Assembly (NCBI RefSeq): GCF_000281045.1
Contig: NW_008246138.1
Location: forward strand, 47,996-82,316
From: Saprolegnia diclina VS20
Taxonomy: Eukaryota > Oomycota > Saprolegniomycetes > Saprolegniales > Saprolegniaceae
Reading direction: 5' to 3'
DNA: 34,321 nucleotides
Both the position numbers and the translations under genes were made by a program. The notes below the pieces were generated by a model, which saw only the letters and a list, made by a program, of their open reading frames with translations, was not told the origin of the DNA and ran no database searches. Of the stretch, positions 8,688 to 19,462 are shown piece by piece. Positions within the stretch are counted from its first letter, which is position 1. Each line of letters opens with the position of its first letter.

Positions 8688-10155
8688 TTATTCGAGCAAG
8701 TTGGATTGCACTGCGACGGCGATCGCAGCACTCTGAAACATGGAGAACGGTTTGGTGTAGTGCACAAAGAACTTGCTCGCCGCAGCGTCCTAGTCATCAC
8801 AACTTGCTACAAACCACGACTACAAGTGGCGTAACCTACCCCTTCCTTGTCGATGCGCAGCCACGACGTTGCAGTCTTTGGGCACTTGACGTCCACGAGC
8901 GGGTTTGTGAATTTCTACCGCATTCAGTCGATAATACCCTGCGGCAAATCGATGGGATTGCGCACTTCGAGAACTGAGGAGCAGGTCTGGGTGGCGTCCT
9001 TGGGCGCGGCTTTGCCTCGAAGCAAGCTCATGAGCGTGTTCTAGCGCTGGTTAGCGCCGAAGAGGCGCCGCTGCCCACCTGAGGTTGCAGCTGCACATCC
9101 AGCTCATGCTTGCCGTCGCGCAGCTCGAGCGTAAAGACGCTGCGCTGCTTGATGTGAGGGCACACCATCTACCCATAATACGGTTATGGAATAGCTTTGG
9201 CAAATCTCTTCTTAAAGACCTTGTAGCGCTTGCCCAGGGGCGTGGGTGCCACCGAGAGCTTTCCCGCGTAGCTTGGGTTGTTGCGCTTGCACGCCTTGGT
9301 CTCGCTCAAGCTGGTGCCAATGTTACGCCGCGTACTAGATGAACGCAACAGACCTGAATCGAATCTTGAGCTTGTTGGCGCAGCTCCGCCCGTAGAGGCA
9401 AAAGTCCTGCTGCGTCTCGGTGACCTGCGGAAGGTAGATCTTGAAGTACTTGGCGCCGTACTGCTTGAGCATCGTCTACGAAGAAGATGTGTTCATTGCT
9501 TCTTCCTCTTTGTCTCGTACCTGGTCTGAGAGGCAGAGTTCCATGATGAGCACGCCCGTGTCCGCGGGCCTCAAATGCAGAAACCCCAGCGGACTCTTGC
9601 GCAGTGCGACATCGTCGTCCTACACGCCCTCGTCGGCGACTATAGCTGGCAATGGCCACCGACCTCGGCGTCGACGATGACGCTCCGACGCTTCTCGGGC
9701 TCGACAGGCGGTGCGGGGACCACCGTTGCGTCGGCCGGCGGTGCATCTGTCTTCTCGGGCACCGGTCGATCGTTCACAAACCAGTCCTGGGAAGCGTCGT
9801 CGTCGTCCGAGTCGGCCTCCTGGAACTGCGCCTGGAGCCTACGATCTCTCAGTCCGCAAATATCCTATCTCAGCGACAAAGCACTTGGAGGAGAGCGCGA
9901 CGTGCGCAGGCGACAGGTGCGTCTCGCGCCGGACCTCGGTCGCCTTCTTGGACCGGTCGACGCACGGGCTCGCTTGCATGCAGGAGTATTTTTAGCGCTA
10001 ACACCGTTTCCATGTCGACGCTCGACGGTCGGCGGTCGGCGGCAAGGACACCGACGGCTCATCGACGCTGGTGCACCCGCGCTACTGCAGGCGTCCACGA
10101 CAGCCGTGTCGCAATACGTGCGACGCTGACGGCCGACGTCGTCAACGACGGCCAT
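8688..10155 (-). CDS. Hypothetical protein, possibly a divergent tubby-like C-terminal domain
   Basis: Exons 2-10 (backwards) are well supported: 9972-9885, 9838-9664, 9619-9521, 9475-9354, 9310-9220, 9168-9079, 9040-8966, 8914-8840 and 8789-8688, together 917 nt. Exon 1 needs 3n+1 nt; from the ATG at 10155 it could end at 10020 (47-nt intron) or 10005 (32-nt intron). The middle is acidic and Pro-rich (DSDDDDASQDWF). The C-terminal half shows DFCLYGRSCANKLKIRF, NNPSYAGKLSVAPTPLGKRY and a final HYTKPFSMFQSAAIAVAV. These fit, in order, the tubby-domain strands FLLAARKR..., YIGKLRSN..GTKF and the buried C-terminal helix YPLCALQAFAIAL, but the diagnostic NFHGRV..ASVKNF stretch is not visible. Tubby domains bind phosphoinositides; function here is uncertain. 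The gene itself is likely real; the family is a guess. Confidence 0.62.
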
Positions 10156-10191
10156 GACGTGGCAGCCTAAAAATAGTTTATTTGCAGCGCG
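10156..10191. promoter_or_regulatory. Very short divergent spacer between two start codons
   Basis: If the ATG at 10155 (minus) is right, only 36 bp lie between it and the ankyrin gene start at 10192. The spacer is AT-rich (AAAAATAGTTTATTTGC) against GC-rich surroundings, which fits a core promoter. It could also mean that the minus-strand gene starts further inside. Confidence 0.4.
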
Positions 10192-11888
10192 ATGGCCGAC
10201 TACTACGACGCGCTGCGGGACGCCGTCTGGAACGACGACCTCGAAGCGCTCCAGATGTGCATGCACGCGGGTCGCATCGACGTCAACCACACCGACTCGG
10301 TACGCTCTTGGCACCCGCCATCTCACGTTGGGATGCGCTGCGTAGGCGGGACAAACGCTGCTGCACCTGGCGTCGTTCTGGGGCCGGACCGAGATTGTGC
10401 GACTGCTCGTGTCCCTCGGTTCGATATGTGCCCACGGAGCGGGACGACCTCTCATCAACATTGGCGTAGGCGCAAGCATGAAGGCCAAGAACGCGGTGAG
10501 CGCGCAGCCTCTGCCCGCGCTCATGGGTGGTTGGCTGTCGTAGGCGGGCTGCACTGCGCTCGACTTGGCGATTCACTGGGGCCACTCGGCCACCGCCGAG
10601 ATGATTCGTTTGCGTGGTACGCGCGTCCTGACATTGCGAATGCTGAGGCAAGTACTAGGCGGCCTCAGCGTGTGGGAGGAGAAGATGGGGCTGCTCCAAA
10701 TGCAAGTGGAGGACCTCTCGACCGCGCTGGCCGACTGCGAAGCCGAGAATCGACTGAAAGACAGTCAGCTGAGTGCGCATCGCGCCGAGATTCTGGAGCT
10801 GCACACCAAGTGGCGCGCGACGCTCGATCTGCTCGACGCGGAAACCAAAAAGGGCGTGGCCATGCAGGCACGTCACGACGACCTCGCACGCGTCACGGAC
10901 AAGCTGCGCGCGGACGTATCGGACCTCAAGCAGGACTTGCACGAGGCGCAGCTCGAGGCCATTCGAATCGATATGGAACGCGTGGCGGCCGAGACGGCGC
11001 GCGACGCCAGTCTCCAGCAGCGCGAGGTTGCGGTGCGCGCCGCCGCCGACGCATGCGCCGTTCAGGTCGAGCGCCTTCGCAACTGGCAGGCCGCCGAAGC
11101 CGCGGCAGTCATCATGGAGACGCAGCGCAACGCCGCGTGCACCGAGCGTGACGCGGTAGGCTGCACCCGACTTCTCTTCTTCCGTTCACAGTGGTGTAGA
11201 TCAAACTGCGGGCGAGTGCGATGGCGATCGAGCTGCGGCTCGTGACGGAGCGACTCGAGTTCACTCAAAGCGAACTCGCAACGCTGCGCGAAGAGACGCT
11301 CGAGTTTATGGAGGCGAAGCGCAAGGAAGAAATTCGCCAGCGCCGGGCGGTGCGAGCGTTGGAAGTGATTTCGGCCGACGACCGCCTCGAAAAGCTTCAA
11401 AAGGCGAAAGAGTATGGCAACCAGTTGAAGAACCAGCCTTCGGTGCAGATGGCCTTTGCCGTATCCTCCTAACGCTACCTGTAGCGAGAGAGCAGCCGCA
11501 GCCCCACAGCGATGCGTGTGCAAACAGCGGCGGCTCTCGTGTCGCAGGAGCTGCACCCGGACTTGGCGGTCTTCGAGGAGGCGTTTGTGCACACAGTCAA
11601 GTCGTTTACTGAGGCGCGGCGAGACAAGTGGGCGGCGCTGGCGACCCAGACGAACGAAAGCCAGAGCCAAGCGCGCTTTGCGGTCGCGCGGCCGCTCTTC
11701 ACACCGGCGTCGTCCAGCCCCGCGGGTGGGTCTCGTCTCTGCAACTGGAGCGTATGACAGGTGACGTAGGCGCCAAAGTCAACTGTGCCGTGTACGGCAA
11801 GTATGCCAAGACCCAGAGACGGCCCGGAACGGACCACCGGTCCCAAGCACAGCGGCACGCGCAGCTGCCTCCGATGCTCACGAAATAG
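10192..11888 (+). CDS. Ankyrin-repeat protein with long coiled coil
   Basis: Exons 10192-10299, 10346-10418, 10470-10495, 10544-10616, 10659-11155, 11200-11442, 11485-11725 and 11770-11888 total 1380 nt (459 residues). The first 110 residues hold two to three ankyrin repeats (ALRDAVWNDDLEALQMCM; GQTLLHLASFWGRTEIVRLL; GCTALDLAIHWGHSATAEMI), split by introns within repeats. From about residue 115 to 355 there is a nearly unbroken Glu/Arg/Ala-rich heptad region, i.e. a long coiled coil. The C-terminal 100 residues are basic and without recognised domains. One exon is only 26 nt. A scaffold role is likely; the location is unknown. The start codon is 36 bp from the proposed start of the divergent neighbour. 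Confidence 0.87.
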
Positions 11889-12477
11889 AGAGCGTCTTCG
11901 GAGAGTAATTTAACTCGAGGAGTTCTTCCTCCACGCTCGCGCGTCGGACGTATCCGACGTGACTGTCTATCTGTTCTTATTTATCTTGTTGTCTATCGAG
12001 CGCATGGCGCAACGCCCTATCCTTCGTTCATGCTGCATGTTGCCTCGCCTGGTGCCAAGTCTTGGTGCCACATCGCCTTGAAAGCGCGAGGATTGATACA
12101 AAGTTGATACAAAGTTGATACAATTCCGGCGACAGAAGATATCACCGGGCGATCGAGCCATTGAAATCGTGGCGCACCGTAGTAAATTGCACGCGTAGCG
12201 GGCAAACGCGCGAAAAATGCAAAATTGCACTCCAACGGCGTCGACGAGTGTGCGGGAACCAAGCTACGTCACACTTCATCGTGACCCTCTCAAGTGGGGG
12301 TTGCGACTACCAGTATTCGGGTTTTGGCGGTTGAATCTGAATGTCCAACTCCAAAAATATGTTTTGTTCACCCAAAGCTGGTTTTGACCAACGAAAACGA
12401 TGCGAGCGTGGACCACGCTCACTTTAGATTTGGGTCCCGTGACTCCTCCCGAGCAAACTGCCTGTGGAACCTCCAAG
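11889..12477. other. Intergenic stretch with short tandem repeat
   Basis: 589 bp between the ankyrin gene stop and the HNH-like start. It is less GC-rich than the genes and holds the tandem repeat at 12093-12122. No gene is supported; short open frames here show no coding character. Confidence 0.6.
12093..12122. repeat. Tandem repeat of TTGATACAAAG, 2.7 copies
   Basis: Two exact 11-bp units (12093-12103 and 12104-12114) and a partial third (TTGATACA). The same word recurs at 13331-13347, inside an intron 1.2 kb away. Confidence 0.9.
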
Positions 12478-12798
12478 ATGGCAGAGTGCAACATGAACAC
12501 CCACTACTGCGTCAGAAACATCAATGGCACATCGGGACCGCGGTACGCCAACTCGGGCTCCAAGACTGCGAGTTCGTGGCTGCAAATGTGGCGCGACGCG
12601 ACTGGGTCCAACCGACGAACTTGCTGCATCAACGGCTGCTCGAGAGAGGACCTCGTTGGCGCGCACGTCATGATCACGGACCAGCGCTCGTACAACACGT
12701 GGTACCTCGCGCCCTTGTGCAAGGGACATAACCACTGCTCCAACACGGACGGCATGTGGATCGCTCGCAACGTCAACCTCATCGCCGTGTCCAACTGA
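12478..12798 (+). CDS. Small HNH-like zinc protein
   Basis: One exon, 106 residues, starting at a Met with a good purine context; an in-frame Met at 12400 would add 26 unremarkable residues. The C-terminal half has the arrangement of HNH/beta-beta-alpha-metal proteins: CCINGC, then GAHV, then WYLAPLCKGHNHCSN. The candidate metal ligands are the Cys of CCINGC, the Cys of PLC and the His of KGHNH; the His of GAHV and the Asn of HNH match the catalytic positions. Small bacterial proteins share the GAHV...WYI-PLC--HN pattern (established, from memory). It has no introns, unlike most neighbours, and lies in a 1-kb stretch with an unusual short repeat, which would fit acquisition by transfer (inference). 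Nuclease activity is not proven by sequence. Confidence 0.7.
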   Translation: MAECNMNTHYCVRNINGTSGPRYANSGSKTASSWLQMWRDATGSNRRTCCINGCSREDLVGAHVMITDQRSYNTWYLAPLCKGHNHCSNTDGMWIARNVNLIAVSN

Positions 12799-12984
12799 GT
12801 CCTCGACTGCCGCCCGCACAAGAAGCTATCACAATAGCACCCCACCACCGACTGCAGTTTTTTGTAGCTTTGATTCTACAATATGAGCTGTAGCGAGCGA
12901 ACTCACCTTGTGACAAACCTCGGGGCTAGCTACGCTGCTTGGGTACCAGTGGTACTGCACTAGAGTAGGTCAGAGCATGCATAA

Positions 12985-14137
12985 TCAGCTTGGATTGGTT
13001 GTGTGCTGCGTTGCACAGAGTACATATGGGCGTGTGACGGCGCCTCGCGGCGGCGGATCCGTGCCTGAGCGGGCTGCAGTCGCCATTGTGCGGCGCGGCG
13101 ACGACGAAGACTTTGGCCGCGTCGGCGACTCGGGCGCTGCAAAGCTCAGTGTGCGCATCGAGTTGGGCTCGTACTTCGTCGGGCTCATTGTTGTTGTCGT
13201 TGTTGGTACCGAGGCCTGCCGAATCGACGTCATGAGCTGCGTCGTCTCCTTCTTGTACATGGCTTTTGTGAGCTCAAACGTCGCCGAGAGAGTGTGCAGC
13301 TCTGACTCGAGGCGCGTGATTGTGCGTTGCTGATACAAAGTTGATACTTTTCGAGCTCCAATCAACACGCACCGCTGCGTGGAGAGCGGTCTCCACTACC
13401 CGCGTTTGTCCGTGAAGAGCGCTCTGCGTCACTTCCAAGTCCTTGCAGCGCTGTCGGAGCTCGTTGCAGAGTGTCGCGTCGCCGACGTCATGCGTAGCCT
13501 CCAGAGCGCGCAGCCGGTCGTTAACGCGGGTTATTTCACTTCGTAGCGCGTGCATCTCCTGTAGGACCCGCATCGCACAAGTCTCTTGGTTCGTCGTACC
13601 TCGTCTTTGGCGTCGAAGAGCACCGACTGAGCGTCCGTGTGGCGCTCAATGTCCAAGCTCACGGCCGCATTCAGGTACTCGCACTGCCGGCGCAGGTTCT
13701 ACGCATCTTCTGTGCTTGTGATGTCTATTAAGGTACACGTACGAATGCAACGTGGTCGACGACCGGCGAGAGTGTCTCGACCGCGCGGCTGGAGGTCGCA
13801 TCCAGGAGATCGCGCATCTTGGTTTGCGCCAAGTCCAAGACGTCGCCGTAGACGCGGCGCATGTCGGAGGAGAGCGTCTTCTTGCGCAAGTCGACCATCG
13901 CGCGGTCGCGCCAGTCCTGCACGCGCGCTGCGTTCTCCTCTGGCGCGTACGTGGCCGCAATCGTCTTGCGCAAGTGGTCCATGAGCTCGGCCGAGCCCGC
14001 GAGAAACGTTGCCCGCGCATCTAGCAAGACCCTATGACGACTAGTATTCGTGCAGATGCACCTTTGGGCACAAGGCCGCGCGTCGCCAACGTCGAGTGGC
14101 ACGCCGCCAACGCCGCCGTCTCGGCTCGCTTTTGCAT
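12985..14137 (-). CDS. Hypothetical coiled-coil protein
   Basis: Exons (backwards) 14137-14062, 14020-13743, 13698-13600, 13558-13400 and 13329-12985 total 957 nt (318 residues). No recognised domain. Long Glu/Arg/Leu-rich heptads run from about residue 35 to 240 (for example RALEATHDVGDATLCNEL, LESELHTLSATFELTKAM). The C-terminal 75 residues are Thr/Ser/Pro-rich and probably disordered. The reading frame is open for 22 codons upstream of the chosen Met but no ATG lies there. The last intron (13330-13399) is 70 nt, longer than the local norm, and its 3' end contains the same GATACAAAGTTGATAC word that is tandemly repeated in the intergenic region at 12.1 kb. Confidence 0.78.
13331..13347. repeat. 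Second locus of the TGATACAAAGTTGATAC word
   Basis: A 17-bp exact match to the tandem repeat at 12.1 kb. It lies at the 3' end of the 70-nt last intron of the minus-strand coiled-coil gene, forming its acceptor (CTTTGTATCAG on the coding strand). Confidence 0.9.
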
Positions 14138-14241
14138 TGCGACGCGACGAGTAGCCAACGGTTTCACTTTGCACTTTCCAGTCTCGTCAAACGTTATGCT
14201 CAAGGAAATATAAGTTCATTAGTAATGAACTTTTATTTACA

Positions 14242-17200
14242 CTAGACGAGGACGTCGGGGGTGTGGGCGACGTGGAGGAGTTCGTGGAAGAGGTGCCACG
14301 CGTGCGTGCCCTGCAGCGGCTCGTCGCGCAGGATAGTTTCGAGCGGCGTCACAAGGCGCAAGCCCGCGGTGCTGTCAACGTGCGTTTGGTGCTCGATGCC
14401 GGTCACAATCTCGTGGCTCGAGGCCGCCCACACGTTCTTGAGGAGTGTATACGCCAGGTTGGCTTGCTGGAGAAGTGCGCCGTCGCCAGGCGCGGCAAAC
14501 CAAAGCAGCGTTTTGTCGAAGAGAGCGCTCGCTTCGGCGGGTACAACGCTTTGCTCCAAGCAAGCCGCGCTGCAGTGCAGTGGCTTGGGCCGCGCCGCCA
14601 CCTAGAGTACAAATGGTTTAGCCACTTTGTTTGAACGAGCTACCCGCAGTGCCGACTGGTACGCGCTGGCGACAGCATAAGGGTGGGCGCGCGCGTTGAA
14701 GCCGGCGACGATGGACCGAAACGTCTCGAACGAGTCGACGGCCAGCGCCGCTTGCCCAAAGCTCGTCTCGATGAGCAGCTTGGTGCTAACGTACCGCGCT
14801 TCCCACTCGTCGACGCAAATGGCCAGCACGGCATACAGAGGCATCCACATGGTGCCATAGATCTGCGTCAAGCTCACCACTCTGCCTTTAGCGCGAGACA
14901 CGATGTCGGGGGTAAAATGCATCAGCACGCTGTTGATCGCGTCAAACGCTTGCTGCTGGCCGACAAACTCGCCGCCGTCGCTCTCGACGAGGTAGTAGCC
15001 GTCGTGCGACACTTTGGCGAGCACGTGCAGCGCGTGTACGACAAACCAAAACGCCATTGGCGGGAGCGCGTCGACGCCCGGAAGACCCAAGAGGCGGCTC
15101 CAGAGATGAATCTTCTCGCTCTGCGTGTCGAGGTGCGCAAGACTCGTTAATAAGTCGACGAGCCGCTCGTTCGCAAAGCGTGGCACGCGGAAGCGCTCGA
15201 GGTAGATGCGGTACACAAAGTCTTGTGGCGACAAGGCGAGGAGCTCCTTGGGCGCCTGGGCTTTGCTGCCGTCAAGGGCGCCGCTCGAAAGCTGCAAAAC
15301 AATCTCGTTGATGACGAACGAGAGAGTTCGATGCGTCGCGGGCACCGTGTAGTTGTACGGCACATACTCGGCCCGCAGGTGCTGGACGCAGTGCTGGAAC
15401 GACGTTGGCACTGTCCGCTTGAGCTCGCCAAGGCGCATGTTGGGCGTATGCTCCAACGAGCGCACCACCACTACGCGCGCTTTAGCAACGACACAAGGCA
15501 TTTGAGAGGTCGTACCGTGCGCGGTGGCCGCCATGCGCGCGGCTTGCTTCATGTGAGGATGCCCACCGCGGGGGCGCTGCGCCATGAGCGGAGCCTCTGT
15601 TTGGGCACTGCGACTGCAGCGTCGGCGCGCCGGCGCACTCGTATGGCCCTCGACCGCCGCAATGAGCTCTTGCAGCTGACTTTCCATCTCCAACAGTTCT
15701 TGTATCGGAGGAATGAAGAACGCGTGCTGCCATACGTCTTGCGGATCCCACCCGAGCGCGCAGTCGGGACTGCTCAGCGTGGTGAGGAGGGCGAGGCGCT
15801 TGAGCGTCGCTTCGAGCTCCTTCCGCACGGCACTGGCTTCGAAGCTCGAGAGAATGCTGTGGCCGTGGTGCTACAGCACTGGTCAGATGCCGTTGCCAAG
15901 TCCGTGATGGCGCACTGTCGCGGCGTCCTCGGTGGGCGCCAACGCAGATGCAAACATCCGCACAAAGGCGGTGCTCGGAGCGACGCTAAACTTGGCGTCC
16001 AGCGACCGGCGAAGCTCTTCGACGACCTCGATGCCAGTGCAGAAGCGAGGCACGGCACGCGGCTGGTCTGGGAACGCTTCAAGCACGGTCTGGACGAACT
16101 GGCTTGTCAGACGCACGAGGATCTGGTCCTACGCGCCAGAATGACGCTCTATTGTCGAGTCTGCGACGTACGGCGGCCAGATACTTGTTGAGGTCGTTCC
16201 GGAGCCGAATGCCAAGGTCTTTCTCGGCCGCCACAATCTTGTGTTTGTGCTGCAGCTTTTCGTGGAGGACCTCCATGGTCGCACGCTGCTGCGCGTGGCG
16301 TCGCTCGAGCTGGTCCACTTCCACCTAGTACCTCCGACTCAGATCCAGATGCAGATCTGGACGAGGTACTTTGAGCGTCTTGAGCGTCTGGCTGAGCACG
16401 ACGATCTCGTCTTCGATCGTCTTGTTGATCGACGCCATCATGCTCGAGACGCCGTGCCAAAGGCCGTAGATAAAGTGACTTGACGTCGGGCACTTGTCAA
16501 AGACGAGCCGCGAGAGCTCGTAGACGACCGCGTCGGCGTAGTCGAGCGTCAGCGTGAGCTTGGCGTGGCACTCGGTTTCATTTGCCTGCGCGGCGCAGAG
16601 CTTCTCGTACCGCAGGCGCTGCCACTGCAAAAGGTAATTCACTTGGTCTTTCGAGAGCGGTGGCCGCGCCTACCGCCCTTGCCTCGCACCAAGTAGCAGC
16701 CGAACGTATGCACCTTGGGGAATTCAATGACGGTCCAGGGCTTGGCCGTGTCCAGCGTCTGCAGATTCAGCGAGACAGAGCGCAAGTCGAAGCGCGACTC
16801 GACGGGGCAGTAGTTGTAGATGCGCTGGATGACTTCGTCTTTAGCCACCTAGCTTCAACGTCTGGAACGTGATCGACTCTCGACGGCAGCTTACGCGGGT
16901 CAGCGGAAAGGCGCGGCACCGGCGAACATGCCGGTACGAATTATCGGGCGCAACCTTGGGCAGCTCGAGGCGACGGGCGTTGGCGCGGGCGTCGTACGCA
17001 GCCTTGTCAGTGAGCTCAAATGCGAGCGATGGTGGTTTGCTGCAGCGATGCCGTGGCGACGTGAGGGCGAGCTTGAGCTCTCGGAGCTGCGCCCGTGGAG
17101 ACGGCGCGCTCGGCGCCTGCTCGGGACCGATGGCAGCGACGAAGGACGCGATGTGTGTCCGGTCTTTGGCGGCCTTGCGCACCAGCATCGCCTCGATGCG

Positions 17201-17697
17201 GTCGAGAAGGCCTGCAAGCAGCTTGGTCCAGCCCGCGTGGAACCGGTCGTCGTCCTCGTCCTCATTGAAGCACGCTTGAACGACTTCCAGCGCGATGGTC
17301 AACGTGTCCAAAGGCGTGAGTGGGTGGTCGGGGTCTGACTCGGCGGCGACCGCATCCGCGATCTTGCGCTCGACGCCCGCAGTGCTCCACGGAAACTGCA
17401 CCTCGCTGCTATCGTCGTCGCCCTAAGTACCAGCGTTCTGTTCCGACGGTGGATGGTTCGTAATGGAGGCACCCGTAGACGAGGCAGCGGCGGCGACGTC
17501 GGTAGAGAAACCAGCGCATGGTCGAGTCGACGCTGGAGGTTGCGCAGGATTGTGTCGAGCTCCTTGCGCTGGTGGTCGTCGAGCTCGGTCTGGAGCACGT
17601 CGAGGGGCTTCCCACGCTCGAGAACGACTGGCTCAGGGAGGTTGGGGAGCACGACGCCGAGCCGCGTGCGCTTGAAGACCTTGCTCTCACCGACCAT
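14242..17697 (-). CDS. Large conserved-looking protein of unknown function
   Basis: Nine exons (backwards): 17697-17473, 17422-16895, 16848-16690, 16624-16370, 16324-16172, 16128-15916, 15870-15516, 15470-14644 and 14601-14242, 3075 nt, 1024 residues. The 16625-16689 intron is uncertain: a 32-nt alternative (16642-16673, acceptor CAAG) also keeps frame and gives 1035 residues. The intron 15471-15515 is 45 nt with no in-frame stop and could be retained. No domain is recognised. The N-terminal half is mixed, with a short coiled coil (QLERRHAQQRATMEVLHEKL). The C-terminal 600 residues look like a helical solenoid without clear repeats (LWSRLLGLPGVDALPP, FVVHALHVLAKVSHDGYY). It has no signal peptide and no membrane segment. 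A scaffold or complex subunit is possible; I do not propose a function. Confidence 0.75.
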
Positions 17698-18071
17698 CGA
17701 CCGACCTTGAAACCGACAGGACAGAAAGGCCACTTCTAAACCCACCCAACTCTGTCTCGCACCCAAATCGCGACGCAGCTGGTGTCCGATCCCGCCCCAA
17801 CCTACCCGCCAACGACCGTGTGCAACCGCGCACCGTCGATGCGTCTGCACGGCGGCGCGGGCATGCTGCGCTTGCTGGGCTCTCGGCCGCCGCTCGTATA
17901 GCGCTCGCACCGCGTCCTTGCCGGTGCTCGTCGTTGTTTGCAACAGCTGGGCGTTTACATGACACGGACGTGGCAACGTCATGGAAGTGAGTTGCGTGCA
18001 TTTAGCGTCGACGGTGACTTTGCCCTTTGGGTGCATTCTTCAATTCGCTTCGTACTACGACCAGCAGCAGC
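17698..18071. promoter_or_regulatory. Divergent promoter region
   Basis: 374 bp between the starts of the 1024-residue protein gene (minus) and the hydrolase gene (plus). Frames remain open on both strands, but no ATG in them precedes recognisable protein. I see no clear CCAAT or TATA element. Confidence 0.45.
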
Positions 18072-19352
18072 ATGGGCAACGCGGCCTCGGACATCTCGAT
18101 CTTTGCCGACGGCGAAATGGAGCACGAGTTTGCTGCGCACGGCGGCACGGGCGACGTCTCGGTCAAGGAGCTCATCTCGGAGGGCTACAACATGGTCATT
18201 GACTCGGTCATCCGCCCGCCGCGCGCCGCGTACGACCTCGACGAGCTCGGGCCCGAGAAGCTGACGCTGCACGACCCGCTTACGCAAGACGCCGTGTACG
18301 CCAAGCGCGTCGACTTTACGCTCCGCAACGAGCGCCACTTGAACCTCTCGTGCTCGCACTGGCAGCTGCTGCAGACCGACGAGCTGACGCCGCGGCCGGT
18401 ACGTCCTATGATTTGGCGCTCGACATGATGACCCTGGTGCGTATGTAGAGCTCGTGCCTGATCTACCTGCACTCCAACTTGGGCTCGCGCAAGGACGTGC
18501 TCAAGCTCCGCGACGAAGCGCTCGCGCTCGGCTTCTCGGTCCTCGCATTCGACTGCTCTGGGTCAGGCAACTCGGATGGCATCTACGTCACGATGGGCTG
18601 GAACGAGTCGATGGACCTCAAGAGCGTGCTCGACCACCTGGAGGGAGATGCGAGTGTCGTCGACGTCGTCTTGTACGCGCATAGCATGGGCGGGTACCCC
18701 GCGCTCCTCAACATTGCGAGCCGCGCCCAGGACAAGACGCACGAAGTGGCCATCGCCGGCGCCAACGTCGACGCGATTCCCGCGCCGTTCCGCCGCAGCA
18801 ACATGACGCCGTACACCAAGCCGATCCGCGGCCTCGTCCTCGACAGCGGTAGCGCCACCGCGTCGTTTCCTCCGCGTCCTCATCCTATATGTAGCGTACA
18901 GCACGATGGACATGGTCACGGACGAACTCGTCATGAGCGTCCGCCAAGAAGGCTTCCAAATCCCGAAAATGCTTCTCAAGACGGCCACGAAATGGGTCGA
19001 AAAGTCGGTCGAGAAGCGCGCGGACGTCGACCTCAGCGTGCTTCGACCGGTCGAGTTTGCGCCCATGTGCAAGGTCCCCGCGCTGCTCGTCTATGGTCTC
19101 AAGGACGAGTACATCATGCCCGAGAACGCGTTGGAGCTCGACGCCAAGTACGCAGGGCCGCATGCGACGATGGCGCTCGACGTCGACCATTACGCCAAGC
19201 GCGACCTCGACTCGTACCGGACGTCGCTCCTCTTCCTCCGCGTCGTCGTCACCAAGCTCAACGAAGCCAACTACGAAGCGACCTTGTCGCCGCACTTCGA
19301 GGACGAGCTGCGCCGCATCAAGGGCGCCGTCTTTCGCAAGTCGACCGTGTAA
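18072..19352 (+). CDS. Alpha/beta hydrolase, probably N-myristoylated
   Basis: Exons 18072-18398, 18449-18848 and 18895-19352 total 1185 nt (394 residues). The start begins MGNAASD, a strong N-myristoylation motif (Gly2, small residue at position 6), suggesting membrane association. The hydrolase core begins near residue 110: LIYLHSNLGSR (oxyanion strand), FDCSGSGNSDG, nucleophile elbow AHSMGG (Ala instead of the first Gly of GxSxG), the acid LVYGLKDEYIMP and the catalytic His in VDHYAKRD. This is the S33/ABHD17-like arrangement, a group that includes protein depalmitoylases and lipases. The substrate is unknown. About 100 N-terminal residues before the core are lineage-specific. It is convergent with the TBC gene (110 bp apart). 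Confidence 0.88.
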
Positions 19353-19462
19353 TCTGCATGACACCTTGATTTTTCAGTCGACTATGCATAAGGATGGACA
19401 GACTAATAGCCAAAACGACAGAATAGTGTACAATATCGTCTAGTGTCAGTAGTATTTCCGAG

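Noticed and set aside
12093-12122. CRISPR-like or transposon-end interpretation of the TTGATACAAAG array
   Set aside because: The units are contiguous without spacers and no inverted ends or target-site duplication is visible.
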